Source: Sulfurimonas sp. (lineage in GTDB: Bacteria; Campylobacterota; Campylobacteria; Campylobacterales; Sulfurimonadaceae). From it: a stretch of 5,514 bases of DNA. This document shows, piece by piece, positions 1-5,373 of the stretch (its first letter is position 1; every line of letters starts with the position of its first letter). Made by a program: the position numbers and the translations under genes. The notes below the pieces were generated by a model. That model made no database searches. It was given only the letters and a program-made list of their open reading frames with translations, and was not told the origin of the DNA. The stretch is taken from assembly GCA_027066935.1 (NCBI GenBank), contig JAMOMX010000443.1, forward strand, positions 1-5,514, written 5' to 3'.

Positions 1-662
1 GAGTTTGAGGGCTTTGAGGTTTGTGAGCCTTGTGCTATCCATGAGATTAGAGTTTGGTGTTCTGATTTTAGTAAGTTTGGCATGGCATAGGGCATACCCC
101 ATTTTGGTTTTTTATCTATATATTTGTCTATAGTTTTTAGTGTTGGGCAGGTTTGTTTTCGATCAAGCTCTAAAGTAAAAACATCTGAAAGTAGACCCTG
201 TGTAGCTTGTGGATGTTTCTGTTTTAGTGTCAAAAGATGATACAGTACTGAGTTTTTTAAGTTTTCTTGTGGAGTTTTTTCACCCTCATTTAAAATAGAA
301 AAAAAATCTCTCTCTCGCCATGCATCTACACTCTTTGCATCTATAAATAGACGACTAGGCTCCATCTTGGTAATTCGATTTGCCTCATAAATACGCTCCA
401 AGCTAGCTCCTCGCATCAAACCCTCTACAGAAGAGAGTTTGAGCTGACATGGTGCATCATAACAGCCGTGACAAACTACACACCGTCTATCTAGTATGGG
501 TTTTATTTGCTTTTCAAATGAGATAGGCTCTTTTTTGATTGTTACCAAATCAGCTGTTATGGATTTGGTTATATCGTTTGAGTCTTTTGCTCCATTGGCA
601 AATATAATAAACAATGAGATAATAAGTAAAATGATTAATATTAATATTCGTTTTATCCCGAT
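1..662 (-). CDS. cti: Fatty acid cis/trans isomerase (Cti), N-terminal part
   Basis: The frame is open from 662 down to the window edge (220 codons; C-terminus lies outside). Cti is a periplasmic c-type-haem enzyme that converts cis- to trans-unsaturated phospholipid acyl chains and so stiffens the membrane under solvent, heat or salt stress. Seen: a basic n-region (K4, R5) with a long Ile/Leu-rich segment at residues 6-22, acting as a signal peptide or anchor, then at residues 61-73 the motif CVVCHGCYDAPCQ. This is the haem site CxxCH with the extended CYDAPCQL stretch I recognise from Cti. Later stretches (MEPSRLFIDAKS, KWGMPYAMP) also fit. The start is odd. An in-frame TAG at 668-666 blocks upstream extension, and the only codon well placed behind the AGGAG at 670-674 is ATC (662-660), not ATG/GTG/TTG. 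The next TTG in frame would cut through the hydrophobic segment. The start is therefore rare, mutated or a sequencing error. The gene follows the orphan copA tail and probably once formed an operon with copA. Confidence 0.88.
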   Translation of the reverse strand, partial: MGIKRILILIILLIISLFIIFANGAKDSNDITKSITADLVTIKKEPISFEKQIKPILDRRCVVCHGCYDAPCQLKLSSVEGLMRGASLERIYEANRITKMEPSRLFIDAKSVDAWRERDFFSILNEGEKTPQENLKNSVLYHLLTLKQKHPQATQGLLSDVFTLELDRKQTCPTLKTIDKYIDKKPKWGMPYAMPNLLKSEHQTLISWIAQGSQTSKPSN

Positions 663-669
663 GAGCTAT

Positions 670-674
670 CTCCT
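670..674 (-). promoter_or_regulatory. Shine-Dalgarno site for cti
   Basis: AGGAG (within AAAAAAGGAGATAG read on the minus strand) ends 7 nt before the ATC codon at 662-660. The ideal spacing fixes the probable cti initiation point even though the codon itself is not a standard start. Confidence 0.6.
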
Positions 675-688
675 TTTTTTCTTTTTTG

Positions 689-726
689 CAACTTTACCCA
701 TTTTAACCTAAGTGCATTCATAATTA
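689..726. repeat. Left copy of 38-bp direct repeat flanking the island
   Basis: This segment matches 5377-5414 at 35 of 38 positions without gaps and in the same orientation. The 26 bases 701-726 are identical to 5389-5414. Both copies lie in the 3' end of the copA-like reading frame. It is a candidate integration or recombination boundary of the accessory segment. No integrase gene is visible in the window. Confidence 0.85.
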
Positions 727-822
727 TGGATTTAGCTTTGGCATCTCATCTGTAAATCTTTTTATACAACGATTGAATTGAGAGACAAGGTAAACTAACG
801 GCTTAAAAATTTGAATTTTCAT
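724..822 (-). CDS. Possible 32-aa small ORF next to island boundary
   Basis: ATG at 822-820, TAA at 726-724, 32 residues beginning MKIQIFKPLVYLVSQ and ending FTDEMPKLNP. The sequence is amphipathic or hydrophobic at first and then basic. I do not recognise it. An AAAGAT lies immediately upstream of the start, too close to be a good ribosome site. The ORF ends inside the copA-tail repeat and overlaps the left arm of the 780-879 inverted repeat, so it may be a chance ORF or a scrap of a lost gene. Confidence 0.2.
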   Translation of the reverse strand: MKIQIFKPLVYLVSQFNRCIKRFTDEMPKLNP

Positions 823-879
823 ATATCTTTATGCGATACTTTAAAGCTTGATATTTTGGTAGTTTTACCTTGTTCTCTC
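780..879. repeat. ~100-bp imperfect long inverted repeat
   Basis: The left arm 780-799 (GAGAGACAAGGTAAACTAAC) pairs with the reverse complement of 858-879, which reads the same apart from two single-base insertions and one mismatch near the inner end. Pairing resumes inside: GCTTAAA at 801-807 against TTTAAAGC at 840-847. The whole could fold as a long bulged hairpin. It lies just beyond the restriction operon and before the orphan copA tail. It could be a MITE-like element, a transcript-end hairpin or a remnant of mobile-element ends. It lacks a U-tract next to the stem, so it is not a standard terminator. Confidence 0.6.
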
Positions 880-898
880 CTGTGCTTTGTTGTCTGTT

Positions 899-1996
899 TT
901 ATGCACACATATACATTTTATATAAATCATTTATACAAATATTATTTGATTTTATATATTTTTGATTTAGTTTATATAAAGCATTTATTATTTTATTTTT
1001 ATCATCTGCTGAATGTATCTCTCTATGGCAATTAGGGCATAGTGATATAATATTATCAACATCATCTAAATTAAATTCATAATTTTTTTGTTGAAACATT
1101 GGTATTATATGATGCCCTTCAACATAGTTTGTTTCATTTGAAATGAATGTAATATGTTCATGATTAATTTGACATATAAAATCATCTCTTCTTTTAGCCT
1201 GTGTAATCAATTTAGAATTTCTTTTATATCTCTGTTTTGCAGTTTTATTATTTATTTCACAAGATAAAATATCATCAGTAAAAAAGAAATCTTTAAACTC
1301 TAAATCTTTATATAAGTTTGATATATTTTCAAATAAATCATCTACAATAAAATATTTATTTGAAGCTTTTTTCAATATCTCAATATTAACTAATGAATTT
1401 ATAACCCAAGTATTAAATTTTTCATATGATTCATATTTTGGTATATCATAAAGATTTTTATTTTCTATGTACAAATTTAAATTATCAATTTTTGCAATAT
1501 TTACTAATTGTTCTTTTATAAAACTTGAGTCTATCCCTTTATCATTATTCTCTAATAATAGTTTAAATAATATTCTAAATGGAAATAGTTGTAATTTTAT
1601 ATCTTTAGTTGCTTTATTTGGGTATTTTGTATTATCCAGTTGATTTAAAATATAAAATTTACACTTATTAAAATCTTTTTCTTTATAAGAATTTAAAAAC
1701 TTTACACCTTCAATTGTTAATTCTAAAGTTGAATCATCGTATTGCTGAATAAATCCCATAAATAATAATGGTCTAAAAAAATGACTAGCAAGGCTATCAT
1801 TATTATTATAATTTGCACAAGATATTAAATAATCTTTTATCTCTAATTCAAATTTTTTCTGTAAAATTTTTGGGTTTTCTTGAATATATGTTAAAACACA
1901 AATTGTTCTTTTATTCATATAGCTATTGGTTCCAAGTTTATCATCAAATATTTGCCCATTACCTGGTGCTTGCCATCTCATATTATTTGTTGCCAT
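899..1996 (-). CDS. HNH-family Type II restriction endonuclease (predicted)
   Basis: A 365-aa protein expected to cut unmethylated DNA at the site protected by the adjacent C5 methyltransferase. The C-terminal HNH/beta-beta-alpha-metal domain spans about residues 265-330: RRDDFICQINHEH (C275, H279/H281), YVEGHHIIPM (H295, H296 as metal/base residues), then DNIISLCPNCHREIH (N315, C320, C323, H324, H328). Residues ~20-105 (GTNSYMNKRT onward, with FFRPLLFMGFI and LTIEGVKFL) look like a winged-helix DNA-binding module. The middle is helical and Asn/Lys-rich and probably contributes specificity. The ATG at 1996-1994 lies inside the end of the methyltransferase gene (14-nt overlap), with GGGAA as ribosome site 6 nt upstream, so the two are probably translationally coupled. 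A second ATG five codons in is an alternative start. No other nuclease sits in the operon. The cut site cannot be read from sequence. A 5-methylcytosine-dependent nuclease is less likely beside a cognate C5 methylase. Confidence 0.85.
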   Translation of the reverse strand: MATNNMRWQAPGNGQIFDDKLGTNSYMNKRTICVLTYIQENPKILQKKFELEIKDYLISCANYNNNDSLASHFFRPLLFMGFIQQYDDSTLELTIEGVKFLNSYKEKDFNKCKFYILNQLDNTKYPNKATKDIKLQLFPFRILFKLLLENNDKGIDSSFIKEQLVNIAKIDNLNLYIENKNLYDIPKYESYEKFNTWVINSLVNIEILKKASNKYFIVDDLFENISNLYKDLEFKDFFFTDDILSCEINNKTAKQRYKRNSKLITQAKRRDDFICQINHEHITFISNETNYVEGHHIIPMFQQKNYEFNLDDVDNIISLCPNCHREIHSADDKNKIINALYKLNQKYIKSNNICINDLYKMYMCA

Positions 1997-3041
1997 TTAT
2001 TTCCCTTGGAATCGTAGTTAATAATCTATCAATTAATTTAGGCGGCACTCCTTCTCCAATAACTTGCCTTATTAAGTTTTCACTTGCCCATTTTGGTGGA
2101 TGCCAATCGTCTGGTAATCCAGTTAAAATAAATATTTCTTTTAATGTTAAAACTCTTGCATCAGAATATGTTCCATCTTCTTGTAAAATACCTGGATGAA
2201 CATTGTTTTGTGAGGATACAGAACCATTTGCCATAGTTATTGTTGGTGCTGGTTTATCCCAATCAATTCTTTTGTATGTTGTTGAATAACCTTTTATTCT
2301 TGTACCATCTTCTTTTTTTGGATAATATATTTCATTGTGTAAAGCAGTTTTACCTGATGGAGTATGCTTTAAAAAGGATATATGTCTGTCATTATGCTTT
2401 TTTGCATAATGATATTGAATTTTAGAAATTTCTTCACTTTCTAAACTTGGTAAATGACTTATGGCTTCTTTAACTGTTATTTTATTTTCTTTATTTGGTA
2501 GCTCCCATTTTGAAAATTTTGAAATAAGAAAAATTGCTCTTTTCCTTGATTGTGGAGTACCATAGTCTGCTGTATCTACTAATGTAGGGTTTATAAAATA
2601 ATCTAATGGTTTTAACTCATTATTGATGTAGTCAATAACTTGAGTTTTTACTCCATTAACTGAAATGGATGTTTTTAAAATACCTTGAACATTCTCTATT
2701 AAAATATGCGCAGGTTGTAGTTTTTTAATAAATTCAATAACATATTTAATTAAAGAATTTCTAGGGTCATCTTCTTTCATTTTACCTGCAACACTCATGC
2801 CTTGACAAGGTGGTGTAGCTAGTAAAAAATCACAATTTTGTTTTTTTGCTTCAGCTAAAATTTTATTAAATATTATTTTATTAGTAATATCGCCTTGGAT
2901 AATATTACAATTCTTATGATTTGTTTTATGAAAATCAACTCTTTTTTCTAAAAGTTCATTTGCTACCACAATATCAATATTATGATTTTTTATATATGTT
3001 TCTGCTATTCCTACATTAGCAAATAAAGATACTCCATTCAT
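1983..3041 (-). CDS. DNA (cytosine-5-)-methyltransferase of Type II R-M system
   Basis: A 352-aa enzyme that transfers methyl from S-adenosylmethionine to C5 of cytosine in its recognition site and protects host DNA from the neighbouring HNH endonuclease. All main C5-methyltransferase motifs appear in order: motif I SLFANVGIAE (residues 5-14, SAM site), acidic E29, GDIT (50-53), motif IV TPPCQG with catalytic Cys79, motif VI ENV (116-118), motif VIII QSRKR (164-168), a target-recognition region about 175-255, motif IX around DWDKPAPTITM (261-270) and motif X RQVIGEGVPPKL (325-336). Motif I has FANVG instead of the usual FAGxGG. Motif X has GEGVPP instead of GNAVPP, but the proline pair is kept. 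The length is normal, so it should be active. The start ATG overlaps the stop of the 54-aa gene as ATGA. As there is one methylase and no second one, a palindromic target is the simplest inference. Confidence 0.96.
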   Translation of the reverse strand: MNGVSLFANVGIAETYIKNHNIDIVVANELLEKRVDFHKTNHKNCNIIQGDITNKIIFNKILAEAKKQNCDFLLATPPCQGMSVAGKMKEDDPRNSLIKYVIEFIKKLQPAHILIENVQGILKTSISVNGVKTQVIDYINNELKPLDYFINPTLVDTADYGTPQSRKRAIFLISKFSKWELPNKENKITVKEAISHLPSLESEEISKIQYHYAKKHNDRHISFLKHTPSGKTALHNEIYYPKKEDGTRIKGYSTTYKRIDWDKPAPTITMANGSVSSQNNVHPGILQEDGTYSDARVLTLKEIFILTGLPDDWHPPKWASENLIRQVIGEGVPPKLIDRLLTTIPREINGNK

Positions 3042-3202
3042 AATTTATCAGTTTGTTCATTTTCTTTAATTTTTTCTATAGCTTTTGAGATTTCATTTAA
3101 AAAATGTTTATTTATTGTTCCATCATCTGGATTATAATCATTCTTAGTTCGTTTTATGTTTAAATCACTTGCAATTTTATTAGCATATTCTTCTTTAGTC
3201 AT
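3038..3202 (-). CDS. Unrecognised 54-aa protein, first gene of the R-M operon
   Basis: ATG at 3202-3200 with GGAG 8 nt upstream (TGTGGAGTAAACAATG) gives 54 residues: MTKEEYANKIASDLNIKRTK at the start, a short middle with DYNPDDGTINK, and a Glu/Lys-rich helical end (ISKAIEKIKENEQ). Its TGA overlaps the methyltransferase ATG as ATGA, the classic sign of coupled translation. The good ribosome site, the overlap and an extended -10 box just upstream argue that it is real. I do not recognise the family. It has no obvious helix-turn-helix, so I would not call it a C-protein (R-M controller). Possible roles are a regulator, an accessory subunit of the methylase or nuclease, or a leader that tunes methylase translation. 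Confidence 0.7.
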   Translation of the reverse strand: MTKEEYANKIASDLNIKRTKNDYNPDDGTINKHFLNEISKAIEKIKENEQTDKL

Positions 3203-3227
3203 TGTTTACTCCACAAATCTTTTACTC

Positions 3228-3256
3228 ATTATAGCAAATTTTATTTTACTTTTAAT
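3228..3256 (-). promoter_or_regulatory. Promoter of the R-M operon (predicted)
   Basis: Read on the minus strand, TGCTATAAT places an extended -10 (TATAAT at 3233-3228 with TG one base upstream). The -35 at about 3256-3251 is weak (ATTAAA), as is common in Campylobacterota. Transcription would start near 3221, leaving a leader of about 20 nt before the 54-aa gene. Confidence 0.55.
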
Positions 3257-3273
3257 TTAAGATGATGCTTTTA

Positions 3274-3284
3274 TTGTCAGACAA
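3274..3284. promoter_or_regulatory. Palindrome upstream of R-M promoter, possible operator
   Basis: TTGTC-A-GACAA is a perfect 11-bp palindrome with a 1-base centre. It lies about 18 bp upstream of the weak -35 of the R-M promoter. Its location suggests a binding site for a regulator, but a palindrome this short can occur by chance. Confidence 0.3.
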
Positions 3285-3299
3285 CGATGGACTTGATGG

Positions 3300-3324
3300 A
3301 TAACTACCCGTTAGGGTATGTTAT
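3300..3324. repeat. Inverted repeat between the ATPase gene and the R-M operon
   Basis: ATAACTACCC (3300-3309), loop GTTA (3310-3313), then GGGTA-t-GTTAT (3314-3324): a 10-bp stem with one bulged base. It lies 18 bp after the ATPase stop codon. No T-run follows on either strand, so it is not a clear intrinsic terminator. It could protect the end of the ATPase transcript or act as a binding site. A second TATAAT (3332-3327, minus strand) sits directly upstream, so the repeat may also overlap a transcription start. Confidence 0.5.
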
Positions 3325-3342
3325 TCATTATATGAGGTTTTG

Positions 3343-4620
3343 TTAAATTTCTCCATGTTTAAGTGCTAATCTATCTCTTTCTAAAAGATTTTCTTTCATT
3401 TTAATATAACTTACCATTCGTGGATCATTAAATCTATAAACTCCTTTTTTTATTCTTCTTAAAATAGAATCACTATTATCAGAAGTAAACTGTCTTATAT
3501 AGTCACTTACAGTTTTATTTGATAGTTCATTTGCATAATTTTTTAATTTTTTACTTATATCATTAATTGTGAAATCATCATGATTACATGTAGAACAAGC
3601 TTTTAAAATAAGTTGAATATTTCTTTTCTTTGTTTCAGAAGCATTTTGAGTTGCATTATCATATAGTCTTTTTAATGTTCCTTCAGCATCTTTGACAGCA
3701 TTATCAATAGCATTAACAAATGAACTTTTTGTTATTTTTTTTATACTATTTATTATAGCTTCTTCTGCACATTTTAAACCAATTAAATGTGCAAAATGTG
3801 GATACCCATTGCAAATACCGATGATAAGACTATTGACTTGATCTGATAGCTCTATAGATAACTTTTTCATACCATTATCTATAATATCTTTTATTTCCTT
3901 ATTAGTCATTCTCTCTAACTTAATTTCTTTTAAGCATCTATTTACTGATGGATGTCCAGCTGTTAAATCTGTACCAGATTGAGAAATACCTACAACAAAA
4001 ATTTTAAATGGAGATTGATAATCACTTAATAATTTAATTAATTGTGCTAGATTATGTTTATCTTTATCATCTTCCAAAATATCAAACTCATCAATAAGAT
4101 ATAAACCTTTTTTATCTTTTAACAGTTTTGCTATATTTGATGGGGTTATATCATTTGAATAAATGAATTTTTTTGAAGATTGTGTTTCATTGCCTAAACT
4201 GGCACCTATTCCCATTATTTTAGCACCAGCTTCTTCTTTATGTTTAGAAGATATAATTTTTTCAGATAAATATGGTTCATTTATATATTCTTCTATTAGT
4301 TCATTAGCAAGTGTTTCAAATGTATCTTGACTAGAACATCTTTTGGTAATTAGTTTTCCATTTACCATGTCACTGTTATCCAAAATGGAAACTGTAATAT
4401 TTGCTAACGAACTTTTTCCTACACCTCTATCTCCATACAATAATAAATGTTGTCCGGGTGTATTCAATCCTTCAATAACGCTTTTTACAATATCTTTTCT
4501 TCCCATAAATAGATCAATACTATTTATAGGTTTATTGGGAGTAAAAATAGTTCTAACACCAGAATCTTTGATTAATTCTTCTTTTTTTATCCCATACGGA
4601 TCATCTACTTGTGTTGCCAT
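3343..4620 (-). CDS. AAA+/STAND-like P-loop ATPase with C-terminal winged helix
   Basis: A 425-aa soluble protein. Walker A is GDRGVGKSS (residues 63-71, K69/S70), Walker B is LYLIDEFD (173-180, D177/E178), and a sensor-1-like strand IFVVGISQSG lies at 207-216. The segment GYPHFAHLIG (272-281) resembles the GYP/GxP motif of STAND and archaeal-type ATPases after the nucleotide domain. Residues ~300-330 look helical. Residues ~335-405 (AC.TC at 341-345, then DISKKLKNY and VSDYIRQ) resemble a winged-helix DNA-binding domain, ending in a positively charged helix. The layout is close to Orc1/Cdc6-type or PF01637-type ATPases. The start ATG is preceded by AAGGAT at 8 nt. It is transcribed in the same direction as the R-M operon with a 140-bp gap. 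Its job is unknown: it may be an independent defence or sensor ATPase, or a partner of the R-M genes. I see no nuclease, TIR or membrane effector domain in it. Confidence 0.85.
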   Translation of the reverse strand: MATQVDDPYGIKKEELIKDSGVRTIFTPNKPINSIDLFMGRKDIVKSVIEGLNTPGQHLLLYGDRGVGKSSLANITVSILDNSDMVNGKLITKRCSSQDTFETLANELIEEYINEPYLSEKIISSKHKEEAGAKIMGIGASLGNETQSSKKFIYSNDITPSNIAKLLKDKKGLYLIDEFDILEDDKDKHNLAQLIKLLSDYQSPFKIFVVGISQSGTDLTAGHPSVNRCLKEIKLERMTNKEIKDIIDNGMKKLSIELSDQVNSLIIGICNGYPHFAHLIGLKCAEEAIINSIKKITKSSFVNAIDNAVKDAEGTLKRLYDNATQNASETKKRNIQLILKACSTCNHDDFTINDISKKLKNYANELSNKTVSDYIRQFTSDNSDSILRRIKKGVYRFNDPRMVSYIKMKENLLERDRLALKHGEI

Positions 4621-4662
4621 GTTATATCCTTATATTGTAAATTTAACTATTTATTAAAGGAC

Positions 4663-4691
4663 ATAATATCACAAACACCTACTAAAACTAA
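4663..4691 (-). promoter_or_regulatory. Possible promoter of the ATPase gene
   Basis: TATTAT at 4668-4663 (minus strand, within TGTGATATTATG) is the best -10 candidate upstream of the ATPase start. The -35 around 4691-4686 (TTAGTT) is poor. A start near 4656 would give a leader of about 36 nt. This is weak in a very AT-rich background. Confidence 0.25.
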
Positions 4692-4748
4692 TATTTAAGA
4701 AATATAAAAGTCTCCTGTAAATATTAAAAATTTAATAAAACCAAATCT

Positions 4749-4817
4749 CCTTTTAGCTAGAAATTGCCCAATATCAATACATCATGTCCTGATGATAGTT
4801 ATTTTTAGGCTAAAAGG
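4749..4817. repeat. Inverted repeat CCTTTTAGC/GCTAAAAGG around a small hairpin
   Basis: CCTTTTAGC at 4749-4757 is the exact reverse complement of GCTAAAAGG at 4809-4817. Between them, ATCAT (4781-4785) and ATGAT (4792-4796) form a small inner stem. The structure lies between the divergent ATPase gene and the HsdR remnant and has no gene of its own. It could be a regulatory region or an old deletion or element junction. The 4657-4808 stretch holds nothing else I can support. Confidence 0.35.
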
Positions 4818-4823
4818 GACAAA

Positions 4824-5203
4824 GTGTTTTGCTATTTTTTAGGAGTGTTGTATACAAAAAAAGAAAAAATTATTGAAAATTACGAGAGAGCTGTCCACAA
4901 TCGCAAAAACATCTATCATGATGACACATTTTTTTGCTCAAAAGTGGTCAATACCAAAAAACTAAAATCCCAAGCAAAAGGGATGATAGCGACACAAAAT
5001 ATAAAAAGCTTCAAGGTGTTTTTGAAGAGACAGCACTTGACCCACAAAATACAAATCTAAGAGGGGCACATGGAGAAGAAGAGAGAGATTTATTAGATGA
5101 AATCATCAAAAATTTTAACGAGAGATGCCCTAAAATAATAGCTCAAGATGAAGCTTTTAAGCAGGCTATGCAGAGTACTGTTAGGAGGATTTTAGGAAAT
5201 TGA
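4824..5203 (+). pseudogene. Decayed remnant of a Type I restriction subunit HsdR
   Basis: Two overlapping frames contain separate pieces of what looks like one protein. The clear part is in the second frame, 5010-5203: KLQGVFEETALDPQNTNLRG, then AHGEEERDLLDEIIKNFNER, then CPKIIAQDEAFKQAMQ and a TGA stop. The DPQNxNLRGAHGEEExDxLDEIIxxFNER block and the final IAQDEAFKQAM block recall the C-terminus of HsdR-type Type I restriction enzymes. In the family they are separated by further sequence (after FNER one expects WF.GW), so an internal deletion is likely. The first frame (4824-~5008) has AKGMIATQNIKS, similar to the helicase-region AKAMVVTSS motif of HsdR, again with much missing before the next piece. 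HsdR is normally around 1000 aa, so only scraps remain and no product is expected. No hsdM or hsdS is present. The first-frame assignment is less certain than the C-terminal one. Confidence 0.7.
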
Positions 5204-5284
5204 TATGATATTAAAACTCTAGTAGTTGTATTTCTAGGTGAAATTAAATATGGATGGATTAGTTGATGCTTTGTTAAGTTATAG
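5204..5284 (+). other. Spacer between HsdR remnant and terminator
   Basis: No convincing gene. A 13-codon ORF (ATG at 5250, MDGLVDALLSYRR, TGA at 5289-5291) has an AGGTG about 10 nt upstream and ends inside the terminator stem. It might be a scrap of a deleted neighbour of hsdR. I would not call it a gene. Confidence 0.2.
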
Positions 5285-5321
5285 AAGATGAGATTTTTAA
5301 TATCTCATCTTTTTGCTTTTT
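5285..5321 (+). terminator. Rho-independent terminator after the HsdR remnant
   Basis: AAGATGAGAT (5285-5294), 7-base loop TTTTAAT, perfect complement ATCTCATCTT (5302-5311), then TTTTGCTTTTTTT. The T-tract is on the plus strand only, so it ends plus-strand transcription. It was probably the terminator of the former Type I operon and now insulates against the minus-strand ATPase gene. Confidence 0.8.
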
Positions 5322-5341
5322 TTATCCATTTAATATAAATG

Positions 5342-5359
5342 TGTGGTGAAGATGCCACA
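5342..5359. repeat. Small inverted repeat downstream of copA
   Basis: TGTGG (5342-5346) and CCACA (5355-5359) can pair around an 8-base loop. It sits about 15 nt past the copA stop on the minus strand. There is no good U-run, so it is at best a weak terminator or a chance match. Confidence 0.2.
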
Positions 5360-5373
5360 GCATATCTTAGTTT

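Larger units (their letters stand above)
653..727 (-). pseudogene. Orphan 3' tail of a copA-like P-type ATPase gene
   Basis: Read on the minus strand, 727-653 encodes IIMNALRLKWVKLQ followed by a lysine-rich tail ending in SSSG and TAA at 655-653. IMNALRLK is the typical last segment of CopA-type P1B ATPases and matches the intact ATPase end at 5374-5414 (IMNALRLKSVKL-stop). The reading frame has an in-frame TGA at 748-746, only seven codons upstream of the shared block, so this is only a tail and not an expressed gene. Its stop overlaps the cti initiation region by 10 nt, which suggests that the ancestral copA and cti genes overlapped and were translationally coupled. It is now cut off from the ATPase body by the island. 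Confidence 0.8.

Noticed and set aside
668..701. Tiny ORF MGKVAKKKKRR
   Set aside because: Out-of-frame reading through the copA-tail codons; the homologous frame is explained by the ATPase tail.
496..711. 71-aa plus-strand ORF
   Set aside because: It is antisense to the cti signal peptide and orphan copA tail, both of which have recognisable protein sequence.
780..879. Integron attC site
   Set aside because: The palindrome size fits, but the required RYYYAAC and GTTRRRY core boxes at the ends are not present.
811..1035. 74-aa plus-strand ORF overlapping the end of the nuclease gene
   Set aside because: Hydrophobic, Tyr/Leu/Phe-rich product typical of the complement of AT-rich coding DNA; it lies opposite the clear HNH nuclease and has no ribosome site.
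1813..2425. Plus-strand ORFs opposite the nuclease and methylase
   Set aside because: Shadows of strongly supported minus-strand genes with all expected motifs.
3038..3202. R-M controller (C) protein
   Set aside because: The position and size are suggestive, but there is no helix-turn-helix pattern and no typical C-box upstream.
3262..3342. Short plus-strand peptide MDLMDNYPLGYVIHYMRFC as a gene remnant
   Set aside because: Only 19 codons, no ribosome site, no family I can name; more likely chance in a regulatory spacer.
4343..4657. 104-aa plus-strand ORF
   Set aside because: Antisense to the Walker A region and start of the ATPase; no independent support.
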